From Azorhizobium sp943371865 (GTDB lineage: Bacteria > Pseudomonadota > Alphaproteobacteria > Rhizobiales > Xanthobacteraceae), in assembly GCF_943371865.1 (NCBI RefSeq), contig NZ_CALRWL010000004.1:62001-126000 (forward strand): a DNA stretch of 64,000 bases, read 5' to 3'. A program made the position numbers and the translations under genes. The notes beneath the pieces are model-generated. The model was not told the origin of the DNA. It saw only the letters and a program-made list of their open reading frames with translations, and made no database searches. The number at the start of each line of letters is the position of its first letter. The first letter of the stretch is position 1. Of this stretch, positions 26,363 to 34,906 are shown piece by piece.

Positions 26363-26763
26363 AGATCACCCTCGTCGCCGCCTGCGCCTTGGTGGATGCG
26401 GATGGCCGGGTGCTGGTTGCCCAGCGCCCGGAGGGCAAGGCGCTGGCCGGATTGTGGGAGTTTCCCGGCGGCAAGGTGGAAGCCGGCGAGCGCCCGGAAC
26501 AGACCCTGATCCGAGAACTGCACGAGGAACTCGGCATCACCGTGAAGGAGGAGTGCCTGGCACCCCTGACCTTCGCCAGCTACGGCTATGCGGACTTCCA
26601 CCTGTTGATGCCGCTGTGGATCTGCCGCCGCTGGGACGGGCCGGTCAGCGCGCTGGAGCACAGCGCGCTGAAATGGCTGCGTCCGTCAAAGCTGCGCGAC
26701 ATCCCCATGCCTCCCGCCGACGAGCCGCTGATTCCGGCGCTGATCGACCTACTCGGCCCCTGA
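26359..26763 (+). CDS. mutT: Nudix hydrolase, MutT-type 8-oxo-dGTP diphosphatase
   Basis: 134 residues. The Nudix box is complete: GGKVEAGERPEQTLIREL then HEELGI (G-x5-E-x7-R-E-U-x-E-E-x-G-U). The opening LVAACALVDADGRVLVAQRP and the length match MutT, which removes oxidised dGTP from the nucleotide pool. Start is the GTG at 26359, overlapping the argJ stop by four bases (GTGA), so it is translationally coupled to argJ, a conserved arrangement in Rhizobiales as I recall. Confidence 0.94.
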   Translation: MKITLVAACALVDADGRVLVAQRPEGKALAGLWEFPGGKVEAGERPEQTLIRELHEELGITVKEECLAPLTFASYGYADFHLLMPLWICRRWDGPVSALEHSALKWLRPSKLRDIPMPPADEPLIPALIDLLGP

Positions 26764-26778
26764 GGCGGCGCGCCGTTC

Positions 26779-26804
26779 GGAACCGGGGGCTGCCGGGGGC
26801 CGTT
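26779..26804 (+). promoter_or_regulatory. EcfG-type promoter for a 76-residue membrane protein
   Basis: GGAAC (26779-26783), 17-base spacer, CGTT (26801-26804). The -10 element ends 36 bases before the ATG at 26841, and there is no other promoter-like sequence in the short gap after mutT. Confidence 0.68.
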
Positions 26805-26840
26805 GTGCTGAGGCATATCGGCACTCTGGAGGCTCACGCC

Positions 26841-27071
26841 ATGTCCGTTCGGCTCCAAATCTCGGCGATGCTCTATTTGATGATCCAGGCGGTTCTGTTC
26901 GGCGTCGGCGTCATCGTCATTCTCTCCACGCCCCTGGCCTCGCACGCCTTCGCGCTCATTCCGCAGATGACCGTGCTCACAGCCCTGATTTCGCTGCCGC
27001 TGGCTTGGTTTCTGGCGCCCCGCGTCCGGTCCATCAGGCAAAACCAGCAGCCCGTCGCCGCCCGACTGTGA
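26841..27071 (+). CDS. Two-helix small membrane protein, probable general-stress gene
   Basis: 76 residues: helix one about 9-31 (MLYLMIQAVLFGVGVIVIL), helix two about 41-62 (MTVLTALISLPLAWFLAP), then a basic tail RVRSIRQNQQ. No family recognised. The ATG at 26841 has GGAGG eight bases upstream, so translation is well supported. It lies in frame with a longer meaningless reading across mutT, from which it is separated by its own promoter. Confidence 0.72.
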   Translation: MSVRLQISAMLYLMIQAVLFGVGVIVILSTPLASHAFALIPQMTVLTALISLPLAWFLAPRVRSIRQNQQPVAARL

Positions 27072-27078
27072 TCTCGGG

Positions 27079-27540
27079 CTAAACCACCAGCGGTGCCAGT
27101 GCCGTCTTCAGGTGCTCCGGCAGCGGCACCGGGCGGCGCGTGTCGCGGTCCACATAGACGTGGACGAAATAGCCCTGCGCCGAGGCGGTCGCCTCGCCGG
27201 CCTTGAAGATCCCGATTTCATAGCGCACCGACGTGCCCCCCAGCCGCGTCACCCGCAGGCCGGCTTCCACCTGCTCGGGGAAGGTGAGGCTGGCGAAGTA
27301 GGAGCAGCGGGTTTCCACCACCAGGCCGATGGCGCGGCTCTCATGCGGATTGACACCGTTCGTGCGCATGAGGAACTCCGCGACCACCGTGTCGAAATAC
27401 GCGTAATAGACCACGTTATTCACGTGTCCATACACGTCCATGTCCGACCAACGGGTGGTGATGGGCAGGAAATGGGGGAAGGACGCGCGGGTGGCGGGGG
27501 CCTCGCGCTCGGCCTTCGGCTGGCTCTCGGTGGTGGACAT
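27079..27540 (-). CDS. Acyl-CoA thioesterase, 4HBT hotdog family
   Basis: 153 residues. The hotdog signature WSDMDVYGHVNNVVYYAYFD carries the aspartate and the HVNN turn used by 4-hydroxybenzoyl-CoA-type and YbgC-type thioesterases. It should hydrolyse acyl-CoA thioesters in the cytoplasm; chain-length preference is unknown. The ATG at 27540 is chosen because the next in-frame ATG upstream adds a basic, Pro-rich leader. The ribosome site is weak (AAAGG). It converges on the stress gene at 26841 with seven bases between stops. Confidence 0.88.
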   Translation of the reverse strand: MSTTESQPKAEREAPATRASFPHFLPITTRWSDMDVYGHVNNVVYYAYFDTVVAEFLMRTNGVNPHESRAIGLVVETRCSYFASLTFPEQVEAGLRVTRLGGTSVRYEIGIFKAGEATASAQGYFVHVYVDRDTRRPVPLPEHLKTALAPLVV

Positions 27541-27615
27541 CTGGGGCCTTTGGGGTCGCGCTTCGGTGGGACCGCCCATGCTCACCATTGGCACGATCCG
27601 GTCAAGGGTGCTGCC

Positions 27616-28509
27616 CTATCCCGGCGTCTCGCCCGTGGGCAGCTCCGCGGTGCCCAGCGCATCCGCGAGCCGCATCCGGGCAGAGCCGGGGCGCAAAGGC
27701 TTCTGCTGGCTCTCGTGGGGCGCCCAGCCCGACAGCCAGACGATCTCGAACGTGGCCCGCACCCGCCCATCCGGGTCCGAGAAGCGCTCGGCATAGACTT
27801 CGGCGGCCCGCAGCAAGGTGGCGCGGCGCAGCGGGGTGCGGCGGCGCTCCACCAGGGCGTTGCTTGCTCCCATGCGCCGCAGGTCCGCCATCAAGGCGAA
27901 GGGCGAGCCATAGCGCACCACCACCCGGTCCACATCGGTGACCGGCAGGGCAAAGCCGGCCCGCTGCAACAGACCACCCATGTCCCGCACATCCGCGAAC
28001 GGTGCCACCCGGGGCGAGACGCCACCGGTGGTCTCGCTCTCGGCGATGGCGAAGGCCTCCCGCAGCTCCGCCAGACTGCCGCCGCCGATGAGGGCGGCGA
28101 GGAATAGCCCGTCCGGTTTCAACGCCCGCCGGATCTGGGCGAAGCTGCCCGGCAGATCGTTGACCAGTTGCAGCGAAAGGGCCGAGACCACCAGATCCAG
28201 AGCGCCCTCGCCGAACGGCAAGGCTTCCTCGTCCACCACCACTGCCGGCCGGCGCTGATCGAGGCCGGCGAGGAGCGGGGCTGCGGCGACCAGGCTCGCG
28301 ACGCCGGGATGGCCGGTGAGCGCGCGGGCGACCGCATCGGTGGCGGTGCCCAGATCCACCCCATGGATGAAGCGGCGCTTGATGGTTGAGAGGCGCTCGG
28401 CCATGTCCTCGGCGGCGCGTTCCAGCAGGAAATCCACTGGCCCCAGGCGATGGGCGCGGGCAAGGCGGCGGCGCAGCAAGGCGCGATCAAAGACGATCGG
28501 GTGACTCAT
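27616..28509 (-). CDS. Class I SAM-dependent methyltransferase, NDUFAF5/BioC-like
   Basis: 297 residues. The N-terminus HPIVFDRALLRRRLARAHRL followed by FLLERAAEDMAERL is typical of the bacterial relatives of mitochondrial complex I assembly factor NDUFAF5. Motif I is HGVDLGTATDA, then the acidic VVDEEALPF and the DLVVSALSLQLVNDLP motif IV. NDUFAF5 hydroxylates an arginine of a complex I subunit in eukaryotes; the bacterial role is not established. Start is the ATG at 28509. The stop lies 75 bases from the thioesterase start, so the two may be co-transcribed. Confidence 0.82.
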   Translation of the reverse strand: MSHPIVFDRALLRRRLARAHRLGPVDFLLERAAEDMAERLSTIKRRFIHGVDLGTATDAVARALTGHPGVASLVAAAPLLAGLDQRRPAVVVDEEALPFGEGALDLVVSALSLQLVNDLPGSFAQIRRALKPDGLFLAALIGGGSLAELREAFAIAESETTGGVSPRVAPFADVRDMGGLLQRAGFALPVTDVDRVVVRYGSPFALMADLRRMGASNALVERRRTPLRRATLLRAAEVYAERFSDPDGRVRATFEIVWLSGWAPHESQQKPLRPGSARMRLADALGTAELPTGETPG

Positions 28510-28549
28510 GTCCCGCATATAAGCGGTCCTCCGGCCAAACGCATCCGGA

Positions 28550-28915
28550 TTAGGGGCAGACCGACAGTTCCACCGGATCGGCACCGGGGGGCAGCAGGTC
28601 GCTCATGGGGCGGCAGGTGCCGTCCTGGCACACCTGCCAGTCCGCCGTGGCGCCGGAGCGGCGCAGCACCGCCCGCGGCAGCGGCGCCATCACCGGGTGG
28701 GAGACATAATGATCGCCCACCCGCATCGCGTCCGCCGGTGGCTCCATGCCGGCGCCCGAGCCCTGGATGCGCATTTCGGCGATGGTCAGCCCCTGCGGCG
28801 TGGCATGCCAGTCCTCGGCCCAGGAGGTTTTCTGGACCGAGTGGGTCCACATCAGGGTGATGGCCGCCGCCAGCTTGATGGTGACGCCCGCCCCCGACAG
28901 ACAGATGAGGCTCAC
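28550..28915 (-). CDS. DUF1850 protein linked to the TRAP-TAXI permease
   Basis: 121 residues starting from a GTG at 28915 that overlaps the permease stop (GTGA). The N-terminus LICLSGAGVTIKLAAAITLM is hydrophobic and probably a signal or anchor; the mature part begins with the DUF1850 pattern LMWTHSVQKTSWAEDW and ends with two cysteines (DWQVCQDGTC). DUF1850 proteins regularly accompany fused TRAP permeases of the TAXI type; their role is unknown but is likely periplasmic and accessory. Confidence 0.85.
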   Translation of the reverse strand: MSLICLSGAGVTIKLAAAITLMWTHSVQKTSWAEDWHATPQGLTIAEMRIQGSGAGMEPPADAMRVGDHYVSHPVMAPLPRAVLRRSGATADWQVCQDGTCRPMSDLLPPGADPVELSVCP

Positions 28916-31032
28916 GGCGCAGAAGCCGGCGCCCGGCGCACCTGCATCAGATGCCAAGTGAGGAAGGCGGCGAGCAGCGCGAAGGCCGCCAGATCCGAAC
29001 TCGGTAAAGCGGCCACGAACAGGAAGGCCGCCACCGCCGCCACCATGCGCTCCAGAATGCTCAGCGGCCCGAACAGCCAGCCGATGGCGATGGCGCCCAA
29101 CAGGCCGATGACGATGCAGGCCTTGGTGGTCACGTAGGCCACTTCGACCCAGTAGCCATATTGCGCGGCGATCTCGCCGCCCTGCTGCAGCATCAAGGTG
29201 GGCTCGTACACGGCCATGACCGGAATGAGGAAGCCGGCCAAGGCGATGCGGCATGCCTGCCAGCCGATGGCATCGGGCGAGGCCTTGGCAATGGGGGCCG
29301 CCGCCAGGGCGGCGAGGGCCACTGGCGGTGTCAGATCGGCGATGATGCCGTAATAGAACACGAACATGTGGCTGACGATGAGCGGCACCCCCAGCGTCAG
29401 CAGGGCCGGCGCGGCCAGCGAAGCGGTGATAATGTAGGTGGGGATGGTGGGAATGCCGGTGCCCAGGATGATGCTGGTGACGATGGTCAGCAGCAGCGAG
29501 AGCGCCAGCGACTCCTTGCCGATGGATACCACCCAATTGCCGAAGATGGTGGCGGTGCCGGTAAGCGTCAGTACGCCGATGACCGTGCCGACGATGGCGC
29601 AGGCCATGCCCACTGGCAGGGCCTGACGGGCGCCTTCCGCGAGGCCGTCGCGGCATAGCGCCAGGGTGGCACGGCCGCCACGGCTGACGAGATTGCCGAG
29701 AATCAAGGCCAGCACCAGGGCGACCACCACCAGGACGCCCAGCTGAAAGAAGGTGGCGCAGACCAGCCCCACCACCACCCAGAAGCCGAGCCGCACCATG
29801 GGATGGCCCATGGCGGCCGCAAGGCTCTGGCCGAGGATCAGAACGACGGTGAGGGCGAGGCCCACGGCGCCAGCGAACAGCGGCGTGTAGCCGGCGAACA
29901 AGAGATAGACCAGCACCGCCAGCGGCAGCAGCAGGTACCAGCCGCGCCGCAGGGCCGGCAGCACCTTGGGCACCGCGTCCTTGGGGATGCCGGTGAGGCC
30001 GCGCTTGCCCGCCTCCAGATGCACCATCCAGAAGGCGGAGGCGAAATAGAGGATGGCGGGAATGATCGCCGCCTTGACGATGGCGGCATAGGGCACGCCG
30101 ATGGTCTCGGCCATGATGAAGGCCACCGCCCCCATCACCGGCGGCATCAGCTGGCCGCCCATGGAGGCCGTTGCCTCCACCCCGCCGGCGAAGGAGGAGC
30201 TGTAGCCGAACCGTTTCATCAGCGGGATGGTGAACTGGCCCACGGTGACCACATTGGCGACGCCGGAGCCGGAAATGGTGCCCATGAGCGCGGACGAAAA
30301 CACCGCCACCTTGGCCGGTCCGCCACGGGCGCGGCCAAACAGGCCGAGGGCAATGTCATTGAACAATTGGATCATGCCGGCCCGTTCCAGGAAGGTGCCG
30401 AACAGGACGAACAGGAAGATGTAGGTGGCGGAGACCGCGATTGGCACGCCGTAGATGCCTTCGGTGCCGAAGGACATCTGCTCGATGATCTGCTCCAGCG
30501 AGTAGCCGCGATGGTCGAACGGGGCGGGCAGATATTGGCCGAACAAGCCATAGGCCAGGAAGCCGCCGCAGATCAGCGGCAGGGCGGGGCCCATCATCTG
30601 CCAGGAGATTGCGAACACCACCACGATCAAAGCGATGCCGACCACGAAGTCCATCTGCGAGATGTCGCCGGCCCGCAGGATGAGGTCGTTATAGAAGATC
30701 CACTGGTAAAGGCCGGTGCCAAACCCAACCAGCCCCAGTGTCCAACCCACGGTCAGCGTCAGGGGATTGGTGGCGCGATGATTGGCGATCAAGGCTGAAG
30801 CGATCAGGCACAGGAAGCCCACATGCAGGGCGCGGATCACCTGGCTCGGCAGGATGGCGTAGGTGGAGACGAACAATTGATAGACCGAGAAGGCGATAGC
30901 GATCGCGAACAGGATCGTGCCCTTCATCCCGCTGCCGAAACCGGGCGGCAGGCCGTGCTCCATGTCGTCGATGGGCGCGAAGGCCTGGGGCGGGGCGATG
31001 ACCTCACTGGCGGTTCCACTTGGCACGCTCAT
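28912..31032 (-). CDS. TRAP transporter fused permease (DctQ-DctM type, TAXI class)
   Basis: 706 residues with about 17-18 membrane helices: a four-helix DctQ-like half joined to a DctM-like half. It is a secondary transporter that uses an ion gradient and a periplasmic binding protein. Segments such as GVEATASMGGQLMPPVMGAVAF, GTISGSGVANVVTVGQFTIP and ILGTGIPTIPTYIITASLAAP mark the family. The ATG at 31032 with GGAGCGAG upstream is chosen over an earlier in-frame ATG. The binding protein gene lies upstream and DUF1850 overlaps downstream, giving the usual three-gene TAXI unit. Confidence 0.95.
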   Translation of the reverse strand: MSVPSGTASEVIAPPQAFAPIDDMEHGLPPGFGSGMKGTILFAIAIAFSVYQLFVSTYAILPSQVIRALHVGFLCLIASALIANHRATNPLTLTVGWTLGLVGFGTGLYQWIFYNDLILRAGDISQMDFVVGIALIVVVFAISWQMMGPALPLICGGFLAYGLFGQYLPAPFDHRGYSLEQIIEQMSFGTEGIYGVPIAVSATYIFLFVLFGTFLERAGMIQLFNDIALGLFGRARGGPAKVAVFSSALMGTISGSGVANVVTVGQFTIPLMKRFGYSSSFAGGVEATASMGGQLMPPVMGAVAFIMAETIGVPYAAIVKAAIIPAILYFASAFWMVHLEAGKRGLTGIPKDAVPKVLPALRRGWYLLLPLAVLVYLLFAGYTPLFAGAVGLALTVVLILGQSLAAAMGHPMVRLGFWVVVGLVCATFFQLGVLVVVALVLALILGNLVSRGGRATLALCRDGLAEGARQALPVGMACAIVGTVIGVLTLTGTATIFGNWVVSIGKESLALSLLLTIVTSIILGTGIPTIPTYIITASLAAPALLTLGVPLIVSHMFVFYYGIIADLTPPVALAALAAAPIAKASPDAIGWQACRIALAGFLIPVMAVYEPTLMLQQGGEIAAQYGYWVEVAYVTTKACIVIGLLGAIAIGWLFGPLSILERMVAAVAAFLFVAALPSSDLAAFALLAAFLTWHLMQVRRAPASAP

Positions 31033-31125
31033 CGTTCGCTCGCTCCAGGCGATGAGGGGGGCGGACCCGCGTCCTGCGTCATCCCTCGCAATGCGATCCG
31101 GCACCGGGCCGGTTCAGGCGAATGC

Positions 31126-31152
31126 AAAAGGGGCCGGCGCGCGCCGGCCCCT
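31126..31152 (-). terminator. Palindromic hairpin between binding protein and permease, partial terminator
   Basis: A perfect 24-base palindrome (31129-31152, 12-bp arms) starts nine bases after the binding-protein stop and is followed on the minus strand by TTTT. Read-through termination here would explain a binding-protein excess over the permease, as is usual for such transporters. Confidence 0.75.
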
Positions 31153-31160
31153 GGCGACCC

Positions 31161-32102
31161 TCAGGGGGTCACGCCCTTTTCCTTGAAATAGCGCTCGGCG
31201 CCGGGGTGGAACGGCACCGGCGAGCCCTTCATGGCATCCTTGAGGCTGATGGACTTGGCGGCCACATGGGCGGCCTGGAGGTCGGACAGATTGTCGAAGA
31301 TGGCCTTGGTCAAAGCGTAGACCTCCACCTCCTTCATATCCTCCCGCACCACCAGGAAGTTTGGCACCGCCGCGGTGGGGATTGCCGTGTCCTGGCCGGT
31401 ATAGGTGCCGGCGGGGATCACGGCTTTCAGATAAGGTGTGCCCACCTTGTCCACGAGGGCATTGGGGATCTCCACCACGGTGATCTCCACGGCGGTGGCC
31501 AGGTCCTTGATGGACGACACGCCAAGGCCGGCGGACTGCAGCGTCGCATCCAGCTGGCGGTTCTTCATCAGCTCGACGGATTCGGCGAAGGGCAGATATT
31601 CCACCTTGCCGAGATCCTCATATTTGAGGCCGGCGGCATTGAGGATGGCCCGCGCGTTCAGCTCGGTGCCGGACTTGGGGGCGCCGACGGAAAGGCGCTT
31701 GCCCTTCAGATCGGCGATGGTCTTGATGCCGCTGTCCTTGGCGGCGACGATCTGAATGTAGTTGGGGTAGATGGCGGCCATGGCCCGCAGCTTCTTGAGC
31801 GGCGCCTTGAAGCCGGCGTCTTCCTTGCCGGCCCAGCCGTCCGCGAGGCTGTCCGCGAGCGTGAAGCCAATCTCGCCCTTGCCCTGTTGGATCAGGATCA
31901 GATTTTCCACCGACGCCTTTGTCGCCTGCACCGAGGGGCGGGCATCGGGCACCTTGTCGGAGATGATTTTGGCGATGGCGACGCCCAGCGGGTAATAAAC
32001 GCCGGAGGTTCCTCCGGTCAGCACATTGACGAATTCCGCCTTGGCGGCGATTGGCGCAAACGCCAGGGTTGCTGCGAACGTGGCAAGGGCGAGCTTCTTC
32101 AT
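31161..32102 (-). CDS. TAXI-family TRAP transporter solute-binding protein
   Basis: 313 residues. The signal peptide MKKLALATFAATLAFAPIAA ends at AKA-E, and the mature chain opens FVNVLTGGTSGVYYPLG, the TAXI hallmark. Further signatures are VQATKASVENL, LKGKRLSVGAPKSGTE and AGTYTGQDTAIPT. The substrate is not predictable: TAXI proteins take up dicarboxylates, glutamate and others. The divergent glycerate kinase suggests a sugar-acid or C3/C4 acid. Start at 32102 has GGGAG as ribosome site. Confidence 0.94.
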   Translation of the reverse strand: MKKLALATFAATLAFAPIAAKAEFVNVLTGGTSGVYYPLGVAIAKIISDKVPDARPSVQATKASVENLILIQQGKGEIGFTLADSLADGWAGKEDAGFKAPLKKLRAMAAIYPNYIQIVAAKDSGIKTIADLKGKRLSVGAPKSGTELNARAILNAAGLKYEDLGKVEYLPFAESVELMKNRQLDATLQSAGLGVSSIKDLATAVEITVVEIPNALVDKVGTPYLKAVIPAGTYTGQDTAIPTAAVPNFLVVREDMKEVEVYALTKAIFDNLSDLQAAHVAAKSISLKDAMKGSPVPFHPGAERYFKEKGVTP

Positions 32103-32332
32103 GGGCGATCTCCCAGTGTCATTTTTCAGTTTTTTATTAGGACTGAGGCTATCGCCTGCGCGGCCAAAGGCTAGCGGGTTTTGTCGGCGCTTCGACTATT
32201 TTCCAATGGGGTTATCTTCCGCTGGGGGAGGTCTGAGGCGCATTGGGGCGTGCCGGACGAGAGGCACGCCCGCCGTTGCCCCCCACGCATGGGCGCGCTA
32301 GTGATGGCATAAAGTATACAAGAGGAAACGCC

Positions 32333-33580
32333 ATGCCGTCCGATCGGGATCTCCTGCTTGCCCTGTTCGATGTCGCGTTGAACGCGGCGCTGCCTGAGGG
32401 CAAGTTCGAGGGCCGTTTGCCGCCGCCGCCGAAGGGGCGGACCATCGTGCTGGGTGCCGGCAAGGCCTCCGCGCGGATGGCGCGCGCGTTCGAGGCGGCC
32501 TGGGGCCGCCCGTGCGAGGGGCTGATCGTGACCCGCTACGGTCATGGCTGCGAAACTCAATATGTGGAGATCGTCGAGGCCGCCCATCCGGTGCCCGATC
32601 AGGCCGGCTTCGATGCCGCTGGGCGCATCCTGGAGCTGGCCCGCTCTGCCGGGCCAGACGATCTGGTGATCTGCCTGATGTCCGGGGGCGCCTCGGCCCT
32701 GCTCACCCAGCCCGCCGAGGGGCTCACGCTGGCGGACAAGCAGGCGCTGAACACCCAGTTGCTGAAGTCCGGCGCGCCCATCGGGGTGATGAACCGGGTG
32801 CGCAAGTCCATGTCGGCCATCAAGGGCGGACGGCTGGCGGCGGCCATCGCCCCGGCCCGGTGCGTGACCTATCTGATCTCCGATGTGCCGGGCGATGATC
32901 CCGGCGCGATCGGCTCCGGCCCCACCATTCCCGAGGCGTCGGATCCCGAGGAGGTGCTGCGCCTGATGGCCGCCTATGGCATCGCCGTGACCCCGCATCT
33001 GGAGCAGGTGATCCGCGGCAATCTTGTCTCCGGCGATCCCCTGCCGGGGCAGGAGGTGCATATGATCGCCACCCCACTGATGGCGCTGACGGCGGCGGAA
33101 ACCCTTGCCCGCAGCCATGGCCTGACCCCGCTCATCCTTGGCGATGCCATCGAGGGCGAAGCGCGGGAGGCGGCCACCGTGTTCGCCGGCATCGCCCGTT
33201 CCGCGGCGGTGCACGGCCTGCCGGCGGGTGCGCCCTGCGTGCTGCTGTCCGGCGGCGAAACCACGGTGACGGTGCGCGGCAAGGGCCGGGGCGGCCGGAA
33301 TGTGGAGTTTCTTCTGGCCCTGGCCATCGCGCTGAAGGGCGAGGCCGGCGTCAGTGCCATCGCCTGCGATACAGACGGGGTGGACGGCACCGAGGACAAT
33401 GCCGGTGCCTGGTTCGACGCCAGCGTGCTGGAGACGGCGCGGGCGCAGGGCGTCTCGCCGGAGGCCTTCCTGGCCAATAATGACGGCTACAGTTTCTTCC
33501 AGGCGCTGGATCGGCTGGTGATCACCGGGCCCACCCTCACCAACGTCAACGATTTCCGCGCCATCCTCATCCGGCGTTAA
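32333..33580 (+). CDS. gckA: Glycerate 2-kinase (MOFRL family; formerly 'hydroxypyruvate reductase' TtuD/GckA)
   Basis: 415 residues. Phosphorylates D-glycerate to 2-phosphoglycerate, the exit of the serine cycle, glyoxylate and tartrate routes into glycolysis. The N-terminal DUF4147 part has LGAGKASARMARAFE and CLMSGGASALL; the C-terminal MOFRL domain has LSGGETTVTVRGKGRGGRN and ACDTDGVDGTEDNAGAW. Start is the ATG at 32333 with AGAGGAAA upstream. It is divergent from the TRAP-TAXI genes across 230 bases, which hints at uptake of a compound metabolised through glycerate. Confidence 0.93.
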   Translation: MPSDRDLLLALFDVALNAALPEGKFEGRLPPPPKGRTIVLGAGKASARMARAFEAAWGRPCEGLIVTRYGHGCETQYVEIVEAAHPVPDQAGFDAAGRILELARSAGPDDLVICLMSGGASALLTQPAEGLTLADKQALNTQLLKSGAPIGVMNRVRKSMSAIKGGRLAAAIAPARCVTYLISDVPGDDPGAIGSGPTIPEASDPEEVLRLMAAYGIAVTPHLEQVIRGNLVSGDPLPGQEVHMIATPLMALTAAETLARSHGLTPLILGDAIEGEAREAATVFAGIARSAAVHGLPAGAPCVLLSGGETTVTVRGKGRGGRNVEFLLALAIALKGEAGVSAIACDTDGVDGTEDNAGAWFDASVLETARAQGVSPEAFLANNDGYSFFQALDRLVITGPTLTNVNDFRAILIRR

Positions 33581-33727
33581 GCCTGCGACGAATATGGACA
33601 TGATGCTGCGGCGCAGCAGGGGCGCGAAAAGCGCATGGCAGTTGGTTTCAATTGCTGCATCAATGGCTTGCTATGTGGAAAGCAAATCTTTGCACGGCAA
33701 AGGGTCGTGGAGGTAAGGTCAGCACGC

Positions 33728-33755
33728 TTGACCTTTGCTGCATTGCAACTAGATA
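33728..33755 (+). promoter_or_regulatory. Sigma-70-type promoter upstream of the GNAT gene
   Basis: TTGACC (33728-33733) and TAGATA (33750-33755) are separated by 16 bases, 50 bases before the ATG at 33806, in an AT-richer stretch of a 225-base gap. Confidence 0.5.
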
Positions 33756-33805
33756 AGAGGAGAGATGCGAGGGGGATCTGGCGACGAATATACAGGAGTA
33801 CCATC

Positions 33806-34411
33806 ATGAATGAAGAGCGCGCCCCGGGCATCATCCGCAAGCTGTGGCCCGGCGAAGTTCAGATCTTTCGTGACCATCTCCTGCGTCTGGATGTGGAAAC
33901 CCGTCGCAGCCGGTTCGGATCGGCCGTTGGCCCCGAATTCATCGAGCATTATGCCGGTCGCGTGTTCCGCTCCGGCGCCGTGATCCACGGGTGCTTCGTG
34001 GACGGCATTCTGCGCGCCGCCGCCGAACTGTATCCCTTCTCCGAAATCCTGCCCAGCGAGGCCGAGGCGGCCTTCAGCGTCGAGGCCGGTTTTCAGAATC
34101 TCGGTCTTGGCACTTTGCTGATGCGCCGCACGGTTCTGGCCGCCCGCAACCGCGGCATCCGCACCCTCTATATGAGCTGCCTGGCCCGCAATCGCCGCAT
34201 GCAGCAGATCGCCCGCAAGTTCGACGCCGACCTCACCTTCCACACCGATGAAGTGGTGGCGGAACTGAAGGCGCCGTTCCCGTCCGCCTCGTCTTTGGCA
34301 CGGGAAGCCATGGCCGACGCCCAGGGGGTGGCCGGGGCGCTGTTCCAGGCGCAATGGAGCGCCGGGCAACGCGTGCTGAACATGGTTCTGAGCCCCGCCA
34401 ACGCCGCCTGA
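33806..34411 (+). CDS. GNAT-family N-acetyltransferase
   Basis: 201 residues. The acetyl-CoA-binding motif A is visible as AFSVEAGFQNLGLGTLLMRRTV, with Q/N-x-G-x-G, preceded by the strand GAVIHGCFVDGILRAAAEL and followed by TLYMSCLARNRRMQQIARKF. The substrate is unknown. Start is the ATG at 33806 with ACAGGAG as ribosome site; an upstream in-frame ATG lies before the promoter and is not credible. It is a single gene convergent with the SMR transporter. Confidence 0.9.
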   Translation: MNEERAPGIIRKLWPGEVQIFRDHLLRLDVETRRSRFGSAVGPEFIEHYAGRVFRSGAVIHGCFVDGILRAAAELYPFSEILPSEAEAAFSVEAGFQNLGLGTLLMRRTVLAARNRGIRTLYMSCLARNRRMQQIARKFDADLTFHTDEVVAELKAPFPSASSLAREAMADAQGVAGALFQAQWSAGQRVLNMVLSPANAA

Positions 34412-34466
34412 TCAGCGCCGTTCGGACGGTCGATCCGTGCGCGCCGGTCTGCGCGCACGGCGCCGT

Positions 34467-34796
34467 TCAATGCACCGGCGTCTTCGACAGCAGATTGACG
34501 ATGAGCACGCCGGCGATGATGAGGCCCATGCCGATCACGCCCGCCAGATCCAATACCTGTCCGTACATGGCCCAGGCGATGGCTGCTACCAGAACGATCC
34601 CGACACCCGACCAGGTGGCATAAGCGATGCCCACCGGAATGGTCTTCAGGGTGTAGGACAGGCACACGAAGGCGATCGCATAGCCCAGGATCACCAGCAG
34701 TGACGGCCAGAGCCGGGTGAAGTTTTCCGCCGACTTCAGCATGGTGGTGGCGAGCACTTCGGCGACGATGGCGATGCCAAGCAGGATATAGGTCAT
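34467..34796 (-). CDS. Small multidrug resistance (SMR) transporter, EmrE/QacE type
   Basis: 109 residues and four helices. The essential glutamate lies in helix one (ILLGIAIVAEVLATTMLK, corresponding to E14 of EmrE); GYAIAFVCLSYTLKTIPVGIAYATWSG is the conserved second and third helix region. As a dual-topology proton antiporter it should export quaternary ammonium or similar cations; guanidinium-type members cannot be excluded. Start is the ATG at 34796. No partner SMR gene is adjacent. Confidence 0.92.
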   Translation of the reverse strand: MTYILLGIAIVAEVLATTMLKSAENFTRLWPSLLVILGYAIAFVCLSYTLKTIPVGIAYATWSGVGIVLVAAIAWAMYGQVLDLAGVIGMGLIIAGVLIVNLLSKTPVH

Positions 34797-34906
34797 CGCG
34801 CACCTGACGCGTGCACGGGGCGCCACGTCAATCCCAATCCAGCAACAAGCGGTCCGGGAAATACCGGGGTTGCGCCACGGGCGTCGGTGGCGCCATACGC
34901 GGCGCC

